A stretch of DNA of 64,000 nt from Fulvia fulva (Eukaryota; Ascomycota; Dothideomycetes; Mycosphaerellales; Mycosphaerellaceae). Within the stretch, counting starts at the first letter, position 1. Each line of letters starts with the position of its first letter. Below, piece by piece: positions 30,737-41,693 of the stretch. Below the pieces are notes generated by a model. That model had not been told where the DNA came from. It did not search any database and saw only the letters and a program-made list of their open reading frames with translations. The position numbers were made by a program, and so were the translations under genes. The stretch is taken from positions 9,052,001-9,116,000 of the forward strand of contig NC_063012.1 of the NCBI RefSeq assembly GCF_020509005.1, written 5' to 3'.

Positions 30737-32409
30737 ATGGCATTGGCTCAAGCAGCAGAGCGGGTAGCCGCTGAGTTCGAGTACCCGAAGGAAGATGTGA
30801 ACCGAGGCGTCAAAGAGTTCATCCGCCAGATGGACGAGGGTCTTGGTAAGACTGGTGCGACCATGTCCCAGATCCCGACCTACGTTACGGCTGTGCCAAA
30901 CGGAACCGAGAAGGGACTGTACATGGCTGTTGATCTTGGCGGAACCAACTTCCGAGTATGCTCCATCCAGCTGCATGGTAACAGCACCTTCAGCTTGACG
31001 CAGAGCAAGGTCGCTATACCGAAGGATCTCATGGTTGCGAAGACGAGCCATGAGCTGTTTGCATTCTTGGCGAAGCAGATTGAGCTGTTCCTGAAGACAC
31101 ATCACGGCGAGCACTACCAGGGACACAAGGAGAAGAAGAAGTCGTTCATGAGCGAGAGGGATGAGGAGGTCTTCAGCTTGGGCTTCACATTCAGCTTTCC
31201 AGTGCAGCAATCTGGTATTAACAAGGGCACGCTTATCAGATGGACCAAGGGATTCGATATTCACGACACTGTTGGCAAAGACGTCTGTGCGCTCTTACAG
31301 CAGGAGATTGATGCTCTCGGTCTGCCTGTGAGGGTTGCGGCGTTGGTGAATGACACTGTTGGCACACTCATGGCAAGATCGTACACATCACCTGGCAAGA
31401 CTGGTACACTTCTTGGCGCCATTTTCGGCACCGGGACGAACGGCGCATACGTTGAGAAGTTGGACAAGGTCACGAAGCTGAACAATCTGGGCGCTGAAGC
31501 TGGCGATGTGGACAGGACTACTGGCGAGATGATCATCAACACTGAGTGGGGCAGCTTCGACAACCAACTGTCTGTTCTGCCAAACACACAGTACGACCGC
31601 GATCTTGACCGGGAAAGTGTCAACCCCGGCATCCAGATGTTCGAGAAGCGCGTGTCTGGCATGTTCTTGGGAGAGATCCTGCGTCGGTCGCTGATCAGCT
31701 TGTTGAACGACAAAAATGTGCCTCTATTCACGGACGAGCACAGCAACCAGAATGATGTCCACAGCACCACAAACGTTGACAAGGATTCACCTCTGTACAA
31801 GCAGTGGGGCATCGACACCTCTTTCCTCTCCATCACTTCGGGTGACAACTCAGCTGGCCTCAAGGTTACCCGCCAAACGCTAGACAAGGAGTACGGTGTC
31901 ACTGCTGCTTCGTCGGAGGACGCTGAGGCAGTACGTCTTATTGCGAGCGCTATTGGCAAGCGTGCCGCGAGGCTTTCTGCTGTTGCCATTGCAGCAATTG
32001 TGATCGCAACAGACAAGCTCAAGAAGCCGACCGACATCTCCACAACCAACAACGCCAGCCTGGAGGTGAACGAGGATGATGTCGTCGACATTGGTGTTGA
32101 CGGCAGCTTGGTTGAGTTCTACCCCCGATTCGAGGAGTACATCCGTGAAGCACTCAGGGACATACCAGAAGTCGGACCAGAGGGCGAGAAGAAGATCCGT
32201 ATCGGCATTGCCAAGGATGGCAGTGGCGTGGGCGCGGCATTGATCGCGCTTGTGGCCGACAAGGCTATGAAGAGTAAGTCATCAACAGACGATGGTGAAG
32301 AATCTCGCACTTACTCGCAATAGTATCAGCACCCAGCACATCATCAGGCGGTGGCTTTCTCCAGAGCTTGATCTCGAACATCAACAGAAGCATTCGGTAT
32401 CGTGTGTAG
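30737..32409 (+). CDS. glkA: glucokinase (hexokinase family)
   Basis: It phosphorylates glucose with ATP at the start of glycolysis, in the cytosol. The ATG at 30737 gives MALAQAAERVAAEFEYP, matching the usual fungal glucokinase N-terminus. Visible motifs are LGGTNFRVC (phosphate 1), FTFSFPVQQ and RWTKGFD (sugar binding), VNDTVGTLMA with the catalytic Asp near residue 204, GTGTNGAYVE, and the C-terminal IGIAKDGSGVGAAL. I propose exons 30737-32273 and 32330-32409 (538 residues), because GTAAGT, a CTTAC branch and TATCAG define a 56-bp intron. Unspliced reading stops at 32323 (528 residues, different tail). Upstream of the ATG the same frame stays open for more than 500 bp without any ATG. Confidence 0.9.
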
Positions 32410-32654
32410 GCAGCAATTGGGTACTTTGCATTTCATGGGGAGAAACACAGCATGTAGCCGAGGAGTTGAAATTGTAAAATGTTGTATGTAGGGGGCACTT
32501 TTGCACATGGCATAGGCGCTTACTGGCGCAGGAATTGACGGTTTCAGAATAAGCCTCCCCGGGTCTTGCTTTGAATGTCATACCACGCGAACAGCTACGA
32601 ATGCCCACGGACCCTTGGATGACGGCGAACATCCGAGCAATCATCTGGCGAGCA

Positions 32655-34067
32655 TCAAAGCATTCTATCGACGATCCACTTTCTCCGGTCCGAGCACGTG
32701 CTCTTGCTCTCCCTCCAACTCTTGATCCGATCCACAAGCCATCCAGAAGACACTCCCTTGGCCATCTCGCCCAAGCGCGGCACTTCGCTTGTCTTGCAAC
32801 GAGTTTGCTCATCGAGCATGAATTGGAGACACTTCGTATGCTGCATACAGATGGAACGACAGGCATCCAAACTCTCTACCGGTCCTTGGTCCATGCCAGC
32901 ATTGTTCGTCCAGTCGGCTGTTCCAGTGCTAGGCTGTGACATAACACGAGGCAGGATATACTCGTCGAACACGTCCTGATGCCGCAAAATCTTCGAAGAG
33001 TTCTGGAAAGTTTCAGTCAAAGCCGCTTGATTCAGTCCTCTATTCGCGGTAAGACTTACACCTTTTGTGCCCGCGATCCATGCCTGTTCGAATCGCCACA
33101 TGTCCTCAACAACGACAGGCGCAAGGTGATGATAGGACACAGTGGGAGTGCACCACCAGTCATCCCTCTCGTACGGTACATTGCCGATCTCTTCGCCCTG
33201 GAAAATTGCTCTGGCGTTGATAAAGTGCGCGCCAACCTCCCGTAATACAGCACCAAGCACAGCATCTCCGGCCCAAGTGTTCTCGACATACTGGTCCCAG
33301 AAAGCTCGTTCCGCCTGGTACTTCTCCACCATCATCTCGAGCGCCGGGCGGGACAGCACAAATCCGGTCCCTCCATGTGCGAAGTGTGTGGTTTGCAACA
33401 TGATCATGCTGCCCATGTAGATTGGGTCGTCTGAATTGAGCTCTGGTAGGTAGTTGAGCAACGTCTGCCAGAAGATCAGGGTATCCACTTCGACGAAGAG
33501 GTACCACTTGGCATCTGGATATTCTTGCAAAGTTCGGGTCGCCATGGGAAGGAACTTCCATTTGTCCAATTTCCAGCCAGGATTGCCAGTGTTCCCATAC
33601 TTGCTGGCATGCGAGGCACTTACAGGACCGCTGAGCTCCTCTGGTAGTAGCACTGAGCGACCGCCATCCTGGAGCCGACGCCAAAGGTCGAAGTCGGGGT
33701 TGTTCTGTTTGATCTTGTCATCGATCGACTCTAGAGCGTCGATAATCTGGATCCCCTCGTACGTTTCCGCATAGTCCGAGAAGACCAGAGACCGAGGATA
33801 GCATGTCAGTGTGGTGTTGATGTGCACCACGAACTTGTCCTGGAATTCAGTAGAGCCGGTTTTAATGACGACTACCACGTCTTCTGCTCCGGGCAACTGG
33901 CGACATGCCAAAGGTCTCTCGGTGGAAAATGGGAGCGGTGCATCGTGTCGCAATGAGCTAGAAAATCGAGGAGAGCCGTAAAGGTACAAGAAGATGAGGA
34001 ATAATGTAGCGACAACGGCGGCACTTGCTTTTCGGGGCATGCAAGAAGCACTGTTCGACAATTGCAT
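32655..34067 (-). CDS. type II membrane glycosyltransferase, GT31/DUF604-like
   Basis: Starts at 34067. A short cytoplasmic tail and one signal-anchor helix at about residues 14-31 (AVVATLFLIFLYLYG) suggest a Golgi lumenal enzyme. VVVVIKTGSTEF opens the nucleotide-sugar fold, KWYLFVEVDTLIF at about 190 holds the DXD-equivalent EVD, and HGGTGFVLSRPALE and WAGDAVLGAVL follow, as in the fringe-like/GT31 group. The frame is open throughout (470 residues). However GTAAGT..TTGACTGA..TTTCCAG at 33003-33059 is a canonical 57-bp intron of 19 codons without a stop, so the mature product is probably 451 residues. The C-terminal Cys-rich stretch (CRSICMQHTKCLQF) is PAN/apple-like. The acceptor sugar is unknown. 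Confidence 0.88.
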   Translation of the reverse strand: MQLSNSASCMPRKASAAVVATLFLIFLYLYGSPRFSSSLRHDAPLPFSTERPLACRQLPGAEDVVVVIKTGSTEFQDKFVVHINTTLTCYPRSLVFSDYAETYEGIQIIDALESIDDKIKQNNPDFDLWRRLQDGGRSVLLPEELSGPVSASHASKYGNTGNPGWKLDKWKFLPMATRTLQEYPDAKWYLFVEVDTLIFWQTLLNYLPELNSDDPIYMGSMIMLQTTHFAHGGTGFVLSRPALEMMVEKYQAERAFWDQYVENTWAGDAVLGAVLREVGAHFINARAIFQGEEIGNVPYERDDWWCTPTVSYHHLAPVVVEDMWRFEQAWIAGTKGVSLTANRGLNQAALTETFQNSSKILRHQDVFDEYILPRVMSQPSTGTADWTNNAGMDQGPVESLDACRSICMQHTKCLQFMLDEQTRCKTSEVPRLGEMAKGVSSGWLVDRIKSWRESKSTCSDRRKWIVDRML

Positions 34068-36001
34068 CTCTCCGGTGTGTGGGCTATAGCATGGTCGAGT
34101 GTGTGATATCCTCGATGGCGCTACAGTCGACTCCGGTAAGGCTACAGTATGTCTTACTCACAGTCCATCGATTCTGAGGCTCTCGCACTGAGGTGCGTGG
34201 CCCTAGTTCGCAGGCCTGTCTCGCCATGATACCCGTCGGTTTGCGACTGCGTCCCGCGGCTGGCTGGGATTATCACCTGGTCGCATCTTCGACAAGGCTG
34301 ATGCCAGGTAGCTGAGTATAACGAGCATTTCACGCAGCACTAGGAACAGACCATGCCACTAACTTAGCTGTATGCGTGATCAGTACCCAACAGCCGACGC
34401 CACATGCTTCGCCGCACCCCAGCTCGGATTCTCGCGTTCCGACACATGGTGTTGCTGGCTTGTATCAATTGCCACACACGCTCAAAATACACGATATGTA
34501 GCTCAAATTGCTCAGAATAGCATCGCGAATACAGAATTTGAGAGCCTGTGGGCACTATAGTGGGCTCCATGGTGTGTTGTTGTATGTGGTGAGGTGGTGA
34601 GAAAGCAAGAAACGCGTGAATCTCGACACGGGCGCATGAAGCTTTGGTGGGGCTCTCACCAAAATCCCATGCCGAAGCGTCAACACCAACCTCTCGGCAA
34701 CACAACGTGTTTTTACGCGATATGAGCATGCAGAATGTGGAAACAGATAGCTGCGAACACATTGGGAAAAGAAGCAAGTTGATATGAGCAATATTGGTGG
34801 TGTTGATGATAAAAAGTCACTGGGGTGCGGCGACTGCTGGGGTGCGGCGAAGCTTGTGGCACAGCCGACGCCCATCGATCCTGAGGATTCCTTGTTCCGA
34901 TCCTGCTCGAGCACTCTGCAACGTGGAGAAATACTCTGGGTGACACAATGAAACGAGGTTACCGGGAGCCTGGTCATTTCTAAGATTGGGCTGACCACAA
35001 CCCACGCGCTTCATCGCGCTTTTCTCCGGCCACTCCGCCGGTATCTTTTCCGACGATTGGCGACGCATAATTGACACCAATTGTATATCAGCTCTGCTTC
35101 TTTGGCCTACAAGCACCTTTCGATACGGGGATTTCACGAAACTTCGTTGACTGGGATCCTGTGGAGTTACAACTGTGCCAACGACCCTTGTAGTCGCACC
35201 CGATACCTCTTCCATAGAGAGCACGACGATTCGATTGCTCAGCCTTACTGAGGTACATGCATCGCTACAAGGAAGGCGTTCATCTTGTTGATCTACATGC
35301 TGCACACAGCAAGCCGCATACCAGCCGCATCTGTAGGCGCTCGGACAACCGGAGATCTCTGTCTGGCCGGATCCACCAAGAGACTGGCGATGTACCTCAT
35401 GCGAAGATTATCTGGTATGGGCTCAAAGGACGGTAAGTATCTGTTGCGCCCACAAAGAGCAGTGACATCGGTCGCAACGTGCGCGGTACTGAAGCGATAA
35501 ATTCCCTGGCTGAAGAGCTGGGTCGTCTCGAAATTGAAGCGTGCTCGAGCACAGCCTGTACTCGGAGGCACTATAGAACACACAGAGCTTGGTGCCCGAT
35601 ATATAGACGTGGTCGATGTTTACATAGCGACCGACTTCTGCACAATGAGCTGTACCGGCCTTGGTCTTCTTCTGATACGTGACGAGCCATCAATGGCTCG
35701 TGTCAGGCCTTTTGAGGTACGAGCCTCTTGTAAGCTTCTTCTCGATGTCATCGCAACGCATCCAACTTACTGTTTCGCGTGGTCCCACTGCTGCCCTGGT
35801 GAAGGCCGGTGAAGGCCGTAGCGTCGATAGCTATGCACACGCAGCCCCATCGCCGTTCACTTGGCCGCGATACCATTGCCAATTTTCGTGTCCAATCTTC
35901 CTCTGACGGCCTTCACGTAGCACCAACGTGCCTTGGTCGGACTCCTGACCCCGGCTGCTGAGATGTCGTTCCTGTCTCACTACCAAATCTTCTTCCCATA
36001 G
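34068..36001. other. intergenic region, no gene supported
   Basis: About 1.9 kb. Minus-strand frames at 34555-35305 lack ATG starts or recognisable composition. A short direct repeat GGTGCGGCGACTGCTGG/GGTGCGGCGAAGC lies near 34825-34855. Nothing else is seen. Confidence 0.5.
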
Positions 36002-36451
36002 TCATCCTCCGCCCTCCAGCGTCGCGACCTGCTTCGCGAGTTCCTGGAAAAATGGCTTTCCATTTGCCATGGTACCTGCCTTATTCCCCCACGGGGATGC
36101 GCTACTCCTCCCTGCTTGCGTGTCCTGCGGCTTGTAGGTGGGCGGCACGTACTGCTGTGCAGCCAAAGCGTGGATCTCAGCCAGGTTAAAGCCGTTCACC
36201 GACTTGTGTGCCTCTTCCACGGGTGGGCCGTTTGCGGCGTTGACTGAGGATCGTTGCTGCCAGACGTTGGTCGGTGGTTGCTTCGGAGGCTGGGAGGGGT
36301 TCTGTTGGCTTGGGGACGCGGTGTTGGAGCGATTCTGGGGAGTGCGGGCGGCGGAGTGGGAGTTGCGTTTGCCCCATACGCTGGCAAGGTGTTAGTTGCG
36401 GTATGGAGGAGGTGGGTTGAGCAAAGGTCATTACCCTTGTGGAGCTGACAT
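36002..36451 (-). CDS. small conserved disordered protein with 17-nt first exon
   Basis: Exon 1 is 36435-36451 (17 nt, encoding MSAPQ and part of the next codon). A 54-bp intron (GTAATG..CAACTAACAC..CCAG) leads to exon 2 at 36002-36380. The product is 131 residues beginning MSAPQGVWGKRNSHSAARTP. It is rich in Ser/Pro/Gln/Asn and ends with the more ordered PWGNKAGTMANGKPFFQELAKQVATLEGGG. The pattern WGKR at the start and MANG.FF.EL.KQVATL at the end looks like a small protein conserved across filamentous ascomycetes. It is an easily missed gene because the start codon sits on a micro-exon. Function is unknown. Confidence 0.85.
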
Positions 36452-37112
36452 GGTGGTGGTCACGCTGGGGTTGAGATGGCGAGGATATGGTGGGATACTG
36501 TTGTATGATTGCCTGGCTGTCACACTGCCGTGATTGTAGTATCCCTCGGTGTCGTACAAGTGACTATGATGGAGTGTTGTATTTGCACGTGCTCACATGC
36601 TCACATGCGCCAGAAGCTGGAGATTGCATGGATTCCTTGCTGCGATGTGGCCATACCCTCCAGAGTTAGGTTCTAGAATAGCTCCTCCGCGCCATGCCGA
36701 GCTCTCATCACACTCGTCGTGTTCATTCACCCACGCACGGCACGCTGCTTCCTGCACCTCACACGCCTGCACCACTTGTCGTTCGCCTCTTCTGCGCCTT
36801 GATGCAAACACCCAAGAGTCGCTGATCCTGAGCTCAGCGCTGATCGAATCAAATCGGTGGAGAGCATCTCGTGCTCGTTGCACTCCCGCGCTACACTTCA
36901 CCAGCGGCGTCCAAACTCTCGGCCAGGCACCTGCTTCTGGAAGGTTGTCTGCAGGTACAGCTTCCTGAAACTCTTCAAAATCCTCGTCTTCAGGTGAGCC
37001 GCAGCGAGCATCTCTAGCTTGGCGGGAAGTGGCCAAGGTGAGATCGTAGGCAATAAGAAAGCTGATTATCTCCTCCTTGGATCTTCTACTTTACAGCCCT
37101 TTTTTTGCCAAT
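36452..37112. other. divergent promoter region
   Basis: It lies between the small minus-strand gene and the plus-strand secreted protein. A long minus-strand frame (36593 to ~37097) has no ATG and overlaps the presumed promoter, so it is not called. A CACATGCTCACATGC direct repeat lies near 36594-36608. Confidence 0.5.
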
Positions 37113-38669
37113 ATGTTGTTCTCCAAGCCCTTGCTGGCAATCGTGCCACTGGCATTCTCCCTGGTCTCTGCGCAAGTCAACACAACAATCTGCAATGGCA
37201 AGACCTACGTGTACGAGGAGCTGGCGGGCTACGGCTTAATATCGAACAACGCCACAGACAAGTTTAGAGACACCATCGGAGGCATTGGCTCATCCATTGC
37301 TATCGATAAACTCTCATGGGTAAGAGTCGGCAACTCCTACACTGGTCTGTTATACGCCATTCCAGACCGTGGGTGGAACACGGAAGGCACTTTGAACTTC
37401 CAAGGCCGCGTCCAGAAGTTCCTGGTCACTTTCACACCTAATGAAGGTGCCACGGCAGCGAACCCCGGTAGACAGAATCTGCAATTCAAATATCTCGACA
37501 CCGTCCTCCTCACGGATCCTCGCGGTCAGCCGGTCGTTGGCTTGGATGCTGGAATTCGAGGCCCATATTTGACTTTCCCTGGTTTTCCAGAACTTTCTTC
37601 CGCGAACTACACCGGCGACGGATATGGCGGCGAGGGCGAGGGCGGCTACCGTGTTGTGGTCGACGCTGAAGGGCTAGTTCTGGGTCGTGATGGGACATGG
37701 TGGATCTCGGATGAGTATGGCGACTACATATACCAGTTCCTGCCCACAGGTCGAATGATCAGAGCCATTCGTCCACCACCAGCTTTCATCCCACTGCGTA
37801 ATGGCACCATATCGTTCAGCTCGGATAACCCGCCACGCTACAATCCCGCCCTGTCACCTGTCCCTGCGGATGTGGAGAACGGACGTTCCAACAATGGAGG
37901 ACTCGAAGGTCTTACTACAAACCCATCTGGCACCAAGCTCTATGCGCTTACCCAATACGCCCTTGCTCAAGATGGAGGCAACACAAACCGCAGGAGCCGT
38001 AACGCTCGCATGCTGGTGTACGACATTACCGGCGCCCAGCCACGCCTCGAGAGCGAATACGTGGTTCCTCTCAACCGCATCGATGGCACGAACACTGCTG
38101 TCAGCCAGATCAATGTAGCTCGCCAAAGTGAGCTCCACTACATTAGTGACACCCAGTTCCTCACTCTTGCTCGGGACTCAGGGCGTGGGCGTGGACAAGG
38201 TCCGACAAACACGCTTAGCAGGTACCGCTCAATCGATGTCTTCGATACCAGTGGTGCTACCAACGTCGCTGGCAAGGCCGACTGTGTTGGCTGTCAAGTG
38301 GCTGACCGTGCTACTGGTGTCCTCTTGCCAAACACTACCGCATCGACTTATTGCCGATGGTTGGACTTCAACGTCAACAGCCAACTCAACCGCTTCGGCG
38401 TTCACAACGGCGGTGCAGAGGACGAAGGCTTGCTCAACGAGAAGTGGGAGTCCATTGCTCTGGTCGCTGTCAACCGTGACATCTTCGGCAACGCTCGGGA
38501 TGATGAGTACTACATGCTCTCGTTCTCCGACAATGACTTCATCACCAAGGATGGCCAGCTGAAGTTTGGACAATTTGAGTACAGCGATGGATCCGGCTAC
38601 CACTTGGACAACCAGGCGTTGATGTTCAAGGTGAGACTTCCAAGTGGCGCGAAGCCGCTTGTTGCATGA
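37113..38669 (+). CDS. secreted esterase-like-of-phytase domain protein
   Basis: A 518-residue single-exon protein from the ATG at 37113; the frame extends upstream only through a TTG. A signal peptide spans residues 1-20 (MLFSKPLLAIVPLAFSLVSA). The body fits the esterase-like activity of phytase family: VGNSYTGLLYAIPDRGWN, GTWWISDEYGDYIYQF, GLEGLTTNPSGTKLYAL, and near the C-terminus KWESIALV and EYYMLSFSDNDF. These are six-bladed propeller-type segments. Several N-X-T/S sites fit secretion. The substrate is unknown. The ORF ends 93 bp from the convergent broken dehydrogenase gene. Confidence 0.9.
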   Translation: MLFSKPLLAIVPLAFSLVSAQVNTTICNGKTYVYEELAGYGLISNNATDKFRDTIGGIGSSIAIDKLSWVRVGNSYTGLLYAIPDRGWNTEGTLNFQGRVQKFLVTFTPNEGATAANPGRQNLQFKYLDTVLLTDPRGQPVVGLDAGIRGPYLTFPGFPELSSANYTGDGYGGEGEGGYRVVVDAEGLVLGRDGTWWISDEYGDYIYQFLPTGRMIRAIRPPPAFIPLRNGTISFSSDNPPRYNPALSPVPADVENGRSNNGGLEGLTTNPSGTKLYALTQYALAQDGGNTNRRSRNARMLVYDITGAQPRLESEYVVPLNRIDGTNTAVSQINVARQSELHYISDTQFLTLARDSGRGRGQGPTNTLSRYRSIDVFDTSGATNVAGKADCVGCQVADRATGVLLPNTTASTYCRWLDFNVNSQLNRFGVHNGGAEDEGLLNEKWESIALVAVNRDIFGNARDDEYYMLSFSDNDFITKDGQLKFGQFEYSDGSGYHLDNQALMFKVRLPSGAKPLVA

Positions 38670-38762
38670 TAAGTAACGAACGCCTGGCGACGTGATGACT
38701 GTGCGTACGAAATGACCTATACATAGAGAGACAGCAATGTACTCCTGATGATGCACTTGATA

Positions 38763-40047
38763 CTACTTCACGGCGGATTTCATAAGCATCCCCAGAATCT
38801 CCAGATCTTGCCTCGCATCACTCGGACTGGTTTCAGGAGCTGTCCCATTGACAACCCAATCATGAACCGCTTTCGTTTCAAGCGAGAAGGGATCTTCATA
38901 TGTACGCCCCGTCTGGCGTCGAGTCCTTGACAATCATGGTCGTCGGCAATCCTTTGACGAAGGGAGTATCGATACAGACTTTGACGGTCTTGGTATCGCA
39001 GAATACTTCGTTTGAGGCGTCGAAACGCTCGACTTGGTCAATTCCGGATTCGTATGCGACTGCGAATTCGGGGTATTGGAAGATTGCACTGCGGACAGGG
39101 GGGTCAGTGATGTGTGTGATGGGGAGGAAAGGGGTGAGCGTGCATGCCACGTGGGGCAGTGAAGGGTAGGGAAGCGCTACCTCCAGAATGGTGCCCCGCC
39201 TCCTGTTGAAGGTGGCGAGAAGCCGATGACACTTTGAGGCATACCACCCAGAATGCCTCGCATAGTGCTTAGATCGTGAATACGAGCGTGGAGAGAACTT
39301 CCCAAATCAGCTCCGTCTGCTTCGTAAGTGGGATTCCGAGCTCCACTTCGAGGGCTTGGTGCATATCGCTCGCGGTCTTGATTCGCAGCGCCTCCGAATC
39401 TTCATGACGATAATCATTGAAAGTCCCAGGATACGTCCCTGACTGGCTCACAAAGACGGAATTAGATCCAGTGATATCTCGCACTCGAGCGTAGCGGATC
39501 TGCCCTTCACCCCCGACGATGGTTGAGTTCACTTCTTTCACAACATCGACGAAAGCAGCGGCATACCGACGCATATAGCCTATGAAGACTTTGTCGCCGC
39601 CTGCGGCTGCGTCGGCGGCGATGATGGCATCTGTGTCCTGGAGGGTCAGGGCGATGGGTTTTTCGATGCAGACGTATTTGCCGGCTTGGAGGGCGAGGGT
39701 TGCGTGGCGAGCGTGGAAGACGTGGGAGGTTGCTATTAGGACTAGGTCGACTTGGGTGCTGGTGCTCGGGGATGCTGAGGGTGGTGGAGGGGTTTGAGGG
39801 ATTTCCGGAGACTTGAGAAGACTGTGCTGGAGGGCCGCTGGCGAGACGTCGCAGAGGTACGTAATTTGGAAGAGGTTGGAGAGGCTGTTTAGGAGGGGGA
39901 TGTGGATGACTTGGGTTTGCATGCCGCAGCTGGGTAAGGGGTTAGCACTGGAAGTGGTGGTGATGGTGATGGACCTGACCCGATGATGCCGACTTTGATG
40001 ATGTGGCTGTTTGAGGTGGCCTCGTCGGTTCTGTTCATGCCAAACAT
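38763..40047 (-). pseudogene. Gfo/Idh/MocA-type NAD(P) dehydrogenase, frameshifted in two places
   Basis: Start ATG at 40047. Exon 1 is 39980-40047, then a 50-bp intron to 39929 rebuilds the nucleotide-binding loop VGIIGCGMQTQ. The downstream CIEKPIALTLQD contains the conserved EKP motif. The frame then breaks at about 39278-39285: reading stops at 39269, but family-like sequence (HDLSTMRGILGG.. to APFW) continues in another frame to 39181. A 92-bp intron (39089-39180) leads into FQYPEFAVAYESGIDQ. A second shift with apparent loss of a few codons occurs at about 38900-38906, and the C-terminal YEDPF..DWVV..DLEILGMLM resumes in another frame to the stop at 38763. This is either a decaying gene or two sequencing errors. 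Confidence 0.75.
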
Positions 40048-40427
40048 GGCGGCATATCTACCACGTGTGTTGCTTGTATGTGTCTTGGAACTGCTAGTCG
40101 TCGTGTACTTATGAGTGAGGTGAATACGAGAAGCCAACCCGCCGAGATAAGGTACAGCAGCTATTGTATCGTGGCGTTGGGCAAGATCCTGGAAGACAGG
40201 TGTTCGTTGTGAACGCGTGAGGCATCATCGTCCGCAGCGCTCGAGCTAGCCACTCCAGCTATGCCACTAAACTACTTCAGTCCATCAACCTTGTACCGAG
40301 CTTCATGTTAACATGTGAAGACAAAGCATACCGTCGGAACACCCCACAATCATTCAAACCCTCGGAAACTCCTCCACAATCAGCTGCTCCGCTGCCCTCC
40401 GTACCAAACCATTGCTCTTGATTAACG

Positions 40428-41387
40428 ATGGCTGCCACCTCAATCCATGACCACTACACGACCCACGAGGGCTCACTCTCCCTTCCCGACGGCCACGGCC
40501 TCTACACGAAATCATGGCTACCCACACAGCCCGCAAAAGCCCGCCTCGTCTTCGTCCACGGCTTCAGCGACCATTGCAACTTCTACGGCGTCCTCTTCCC
40601 TGAACTCGCGAAACATGCCATCGCAACGTATTCTTTCGATCAACGAGGATGGGGACGAAGCGTACACTCGCCGAGTCAGAAGGGCTTGACTGGGAGTACG
40701 CAAGTCGTGATGGATGATATAACGCACTTCATCAAGAGCTTGCCGAAGGAGGACGGAGAGGAGACACCTCTATTTCTGATGGGCCACAGCATGGGCGGAG
40801 GTCAGGTGCTGTACTACGCAGCGAAGGGTGACGCGGAAGTGAAGAAGACCATACGAGGATACCTGGGTGAGGCACCTTCCATCGCCTTGCGGGAGAAGCC
40901 GAACATCGTGGTCTCGACTCTCGGCCGACTGGCGGGGAAAGTTCTCCCGCATCGACAGATGCTGCAGAAATTGGATGCGACTAAGATTTGTCGCGATCCG
41001 GACGTTTGTAAGGAATGGGATGCAGATGCGCTCTGTCACGACACCGGCACGCTTGAGGGTCTCGCGGGTATGTTGGATCGCGCAGCGGAGTTGGAGGAAG
41101 GGAAGGCACGGATTGATGAGAGCTGTGGGGAGGGAGGCAAGACGAGGTTGTGGATTGGGTTTGGGACTGGTGATCACATTTTGAGTGAGCCGGTGTGTAG
41201 GAAGTGGTTTGAGGGGTTGAAGGTGGAGGATAAGGAGTATAAAGTGTATGAAGGCTGGTATCACAAGCTGCACGCTGAGCCCGGGGACGATAAGTTCACG
41301 TTCGCAAACGATGTTGCGAGGTGGATAGTGGACAGGAGTGGAGCAGTTGATGCATTGGGTGGTGTGGTTGGCAAGCCGAAGTTATGA
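40428..41387 (+). CDS. alpha/beta hydrolase, monoacylglycerol lipase-like (Yju3 type)
   Basis: A 319-residue single-exon protein (AACGATGGC start). The fold markers are VFVHGFSDHCNFYG (oxyanion region), FDQRGWGRS, and the nucleophile elbow GHSMGGG with Ser near residue 120. The acid Asp lies in GFGTGDHIL near 247 and the base His in GWYHKLHAEP near 278. Spacing and the HG-x-D-H..GHSMGG pattern match fungal monoacylglycerol lipases that release glycerol and fatty acid from monoglycerides. No signal peptide or membrane helix is seen. It is divergent from the broken dehydrogenase, sharing a 380-bp promoter interval with nothing else visible in it. Confidence 0.9.
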   Translation: MAATSIHDHYTTHEGSLSLPDGHGLYTKSWLPTQPAKARLVFVHGFSDHCNFYGVLFPELAKHAIATYSFDQRGWGRSVHSPSQKGLTGSTQVVMDDITHFIKSLPKEDGEETPLFLMGHSMGGGQVLYYAAKGDAEVKKTIRGYLGEAPSIALREKPNIVVSTLGRLAGKVLPHRQMLQKLDATKICRDPDVCKEWDADALCHDTGTLEGLAGMLDRAAELEEGKARIDESCGEGGKTRLWIGFGTGDHILSEPVCRKWFEGLKVEDKEYKVYEGWYHKLHAEPGDDKFTFANDVARWIVDRSGAVDALGGVVGKPKL

Positions 41388-41693
41388 GCTTGACTCGAGA
41401 TGTGAAAGATGCTATCAAGTCTCGGTGATATGGCTCACTCAGCAAAAGACAGAACGTACGGGCAAGACGAACGACGAGGCGGCTTGTGCAGGTCAAACAG
41501 GAATGAATGCAAGATGCTGCGGGGCCCACTTGCCGTCTGTGCTCACTTCTCTGCACAGACCAATGCATGTGACAAGCGGTGCTAGTGCTTCTCGGCTGAA
41601 TCTTAACCCTCCTCTGCACGAACGCGACAAGTCCTCTTTCATCCACCACCATCCAGATCGCCACCACTCTTCAGTCTTGTACCATCTGCGAAA
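41388..41693. other. intergenic spacer
   Basis: Nothing is recognised except the presumed promoter of the 41694 gene. Confidence 0.5.

Noticed and set aside
34817..35305. Minus-strand 162-codon frame
   Set aside because: It begins with GTG rather than ATG and shows no recognisable motif or splice partner.
36593..37097. Minus-strand open frame of about 165 codons
   Set aside because: No in-frame ATG, no upstream exon visible, and it covers the promoter of the secreted phytase-like gene.
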